NCBI GenBank assembly: GCA_002785325.1
Contig: PFMH01000014.1
Location: 1-6,000 of the forward strand
Length of the DNA: 6,000 nucleotides
Reading direction: 5' to 3'
From: a bacterium (Candidatus Howlettbacteria) CG_4_10_14_0_8_um_filter_40_9
GTDB lineage: Bacteria; Patescibacteriota; CPR2; UBA1875; GCA-2785325
Shown here: positions 5,178 to 6,000 of the stretch, in pieces
Layout of the letters: every line of letters starts with the position of its first letter
How positions within the stretch are numbered: position 1 is the stretch's first letter
Translations under genes and position numbers: made by a program
Notes under the pieces: generated by a model
The model's input: only the letters and a program-made list of their open reading frames with translations
What the model was told of the DNA's origin: nothing
The model's database searches: none

Positions 5178-6000
5178 ATGAGTGAATTTCCAAAACCATC
5201 ACCAGAAGAAATATTATCCGAAAGAGAAGCTAGTGAAGCCCAAGGCATTGATATTGCTAATGAAATCGTTAGTCTTAAGGCCAGTGCTCGAACCGAGACT
5301 GACTATGAGACTCTTCTACAAAAAACTCGTGAGTTAAGAGGCTTATTTGGAGCAGGCACAGAGGCTGGATTGTCTGGTGAAGTAATAGAACAGATGGAAA
5401 AGGCCAGAGATATTATTGGGAAAGAAAACTTCGTGGGTCCTTCAGAAATTCAGGTTGCCTTTAGTTTTAAACCGGAACTTGCAACAGTACCGGAGATACA
5501 TTTTTCTGAAGCAGATTTAGAAAAAGCCAAGGAATTAAATCAAATGCTGGTTTTACGATTAGACAAAGCTGCTGATGGAAAACCCTTAACAATGAAAAAG
5601 ATTCAAGAAATTACCGGCGACAAGGTTAAAGACGGTGGGGATGTTTTTTATGATACCGATTGGTATAAAGAGGAGGAATTCTTTACAAAAGAAACGGCCA
5701 AAGCTGGTTGGGCACTAGTTTCTAAAGAGGTAGTCCCTGAATCAACAGATAAGAACCATCTTGAACAAACCGAGTCCGTTATTAGCTACCTTAAAGAGAA
5801 GGTTTTTAAAGATAAGTCATTACCAAAAGAATATCAAGAAGCCATCGATGAATTTGAATCTCAAAAAGCTGAAATAGAAGGGCTTATTAGCGGTGACTGG
5901 CAAGCTGCTTCAGATAAATTGTCTAAGCTTGCTATCACAAAAATAACTCGCCAATCACCCGTAGAAGCTATCTATGATATGGTTACGCATTTTCAGAATA
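5178..6000 (+). CDS. ATPase-free paralogue of the AAA+ C-terminal domain, likely second DGR target (runs off right edge)
   Basis: The reading frame is open from ATG 5178 to the window end (274 codons and one base). It begins MSEFPKPSPEE and has a short charged N-terminus (about 65 residues, partly helical) in place of the AAA+ module. From about residue 67 it matches the C-terminal half of the preceding protein. The 189-residue core (86-274) aligns without gaps at about 61 percent identity by hand count. In the AAA+ protein the putative variable region starts 11 residues after the point where this gene is cut, so an equivalent variable tail would start near position 6030. No catalytic motif, signal peptide or membrane segment is visible. 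The function is unknown; it may be a stand-alone recognition subunit or a competitor for the same partners as the ATPase. The paralogy is directly visible; a second variable region is a prediction. Confidence 0.85.
   Translation, partial: MSEFPKPSPEEILSEREASEAQGIDIANEIVSLKASARTETDYETLLQKTRELRGLFGAGTEAGLSGEVIEQMEKARDIIGKENFVGPSEIQVAFSFKPELATVPEIHFSEADLEKAKELNQMLVLRLDKAADGKPLTMKKIQEITGDKVKDGGDVFYDTDWYKEEEFFTKETAKAGWALVSKEVVPESTDKNHLEQTESVISYLKEKVFKDKSLPKEYQEAIDEFESQKAEIEGLISGDWQAASDKLSKLAITKITRQSPVEAIYDMVTHFQN
5433..5999 (+). repeat. Duplicated C-terminal domain, copy 2 (in the ATPase-free gene)
   Basis: This is the partner of 4360-4926. The gap-free alignment at the protein level shows the two genes share an architecture and differ mainly in what sits at the N-terminus: an AAA+ module in one, a short charged region in the other. 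The repeat probably continues past the window edge. Confidence 0.88.

Noticed and set aside
1..6000. DGR template repeat, reverse transcriptase, CRISPR array, tRNA or rRNA within the window
   Set aside because: I saw no second copy of the VR or its flank, no reverse transcriptase motif, no regularly spaced repeats and no RNA gene pattern on either strand.

Overview
The window looks like part of a bacterial accessory locus, probably from the Candidate Phyla Radiation (Patescibacteria) or a similar reduced-genome lineage. This rests on family resemblance, moderate GC, mixed use of Shine-Dalgarno sequences and a diversity-generating-retroelement (DGR) type target gene. No taxonomic marker is present, so the assignment is tentative.

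Layout. Positions 1-229 (minus strand) hold the start of a DUF3768-like gene that runs off the left edge. Positions 230-458 are a non-coding divergent region rich in inverted repeats, with possible alternative RNA pairings. A plus-strand gene cluster follows: (1) 459-2558, a 699-residue protein with an HEGGH zincin-like motif, an acidic linker and a CobT-like C-terminal VWA domain; (2) 2571-2996, a small protein of unknown function; (3) 2989-5094, a MoxR/CobS-type AAA+ ATPase fused to a long C-terminal domain; (4) 5178 to beyond 6000, a protein without the ATPase that repeats that C-terminal domain at roughly 60 percent identity with no gaps.

The main discovery candidate is the end of gene 3. 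Its last 45 or so residues (4957-5094) have the layout of a DGR variable region on a C-type-lectin-like fold: a YTWTSGR lead-in, Gly/Tyr/Arg/His-rich residues and a closing LGVSFSRS. The DNA there is GC-rich and strongly depleted in adenine compared with the rest of the gene, and has a 22-base adenine-free stretch near its 3' end. A GC hairpin lies about 30 bases after the stop codon. Gene 4 is cut by the window edge just before the place where an equivalent variable region would begin. The reverse transcriptase and template repeat are not in the window; they would be expected nearby, most likely to the right.

How the genes may work together (inference): in chelatase-like and MoxR/VWA systems, an AAA+ ring remodels a target together with a VWA partner. 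Here the ATPase appears to carry a diversifiable recognition domain, the VWA partner carries a possible metallopeptidase domain, and a second ATPase-free protein may be another diversifiable recognition subunit. That would be a target-recognition and remodelling (or proteolysis) system with a retroelement-tuned binding surface.
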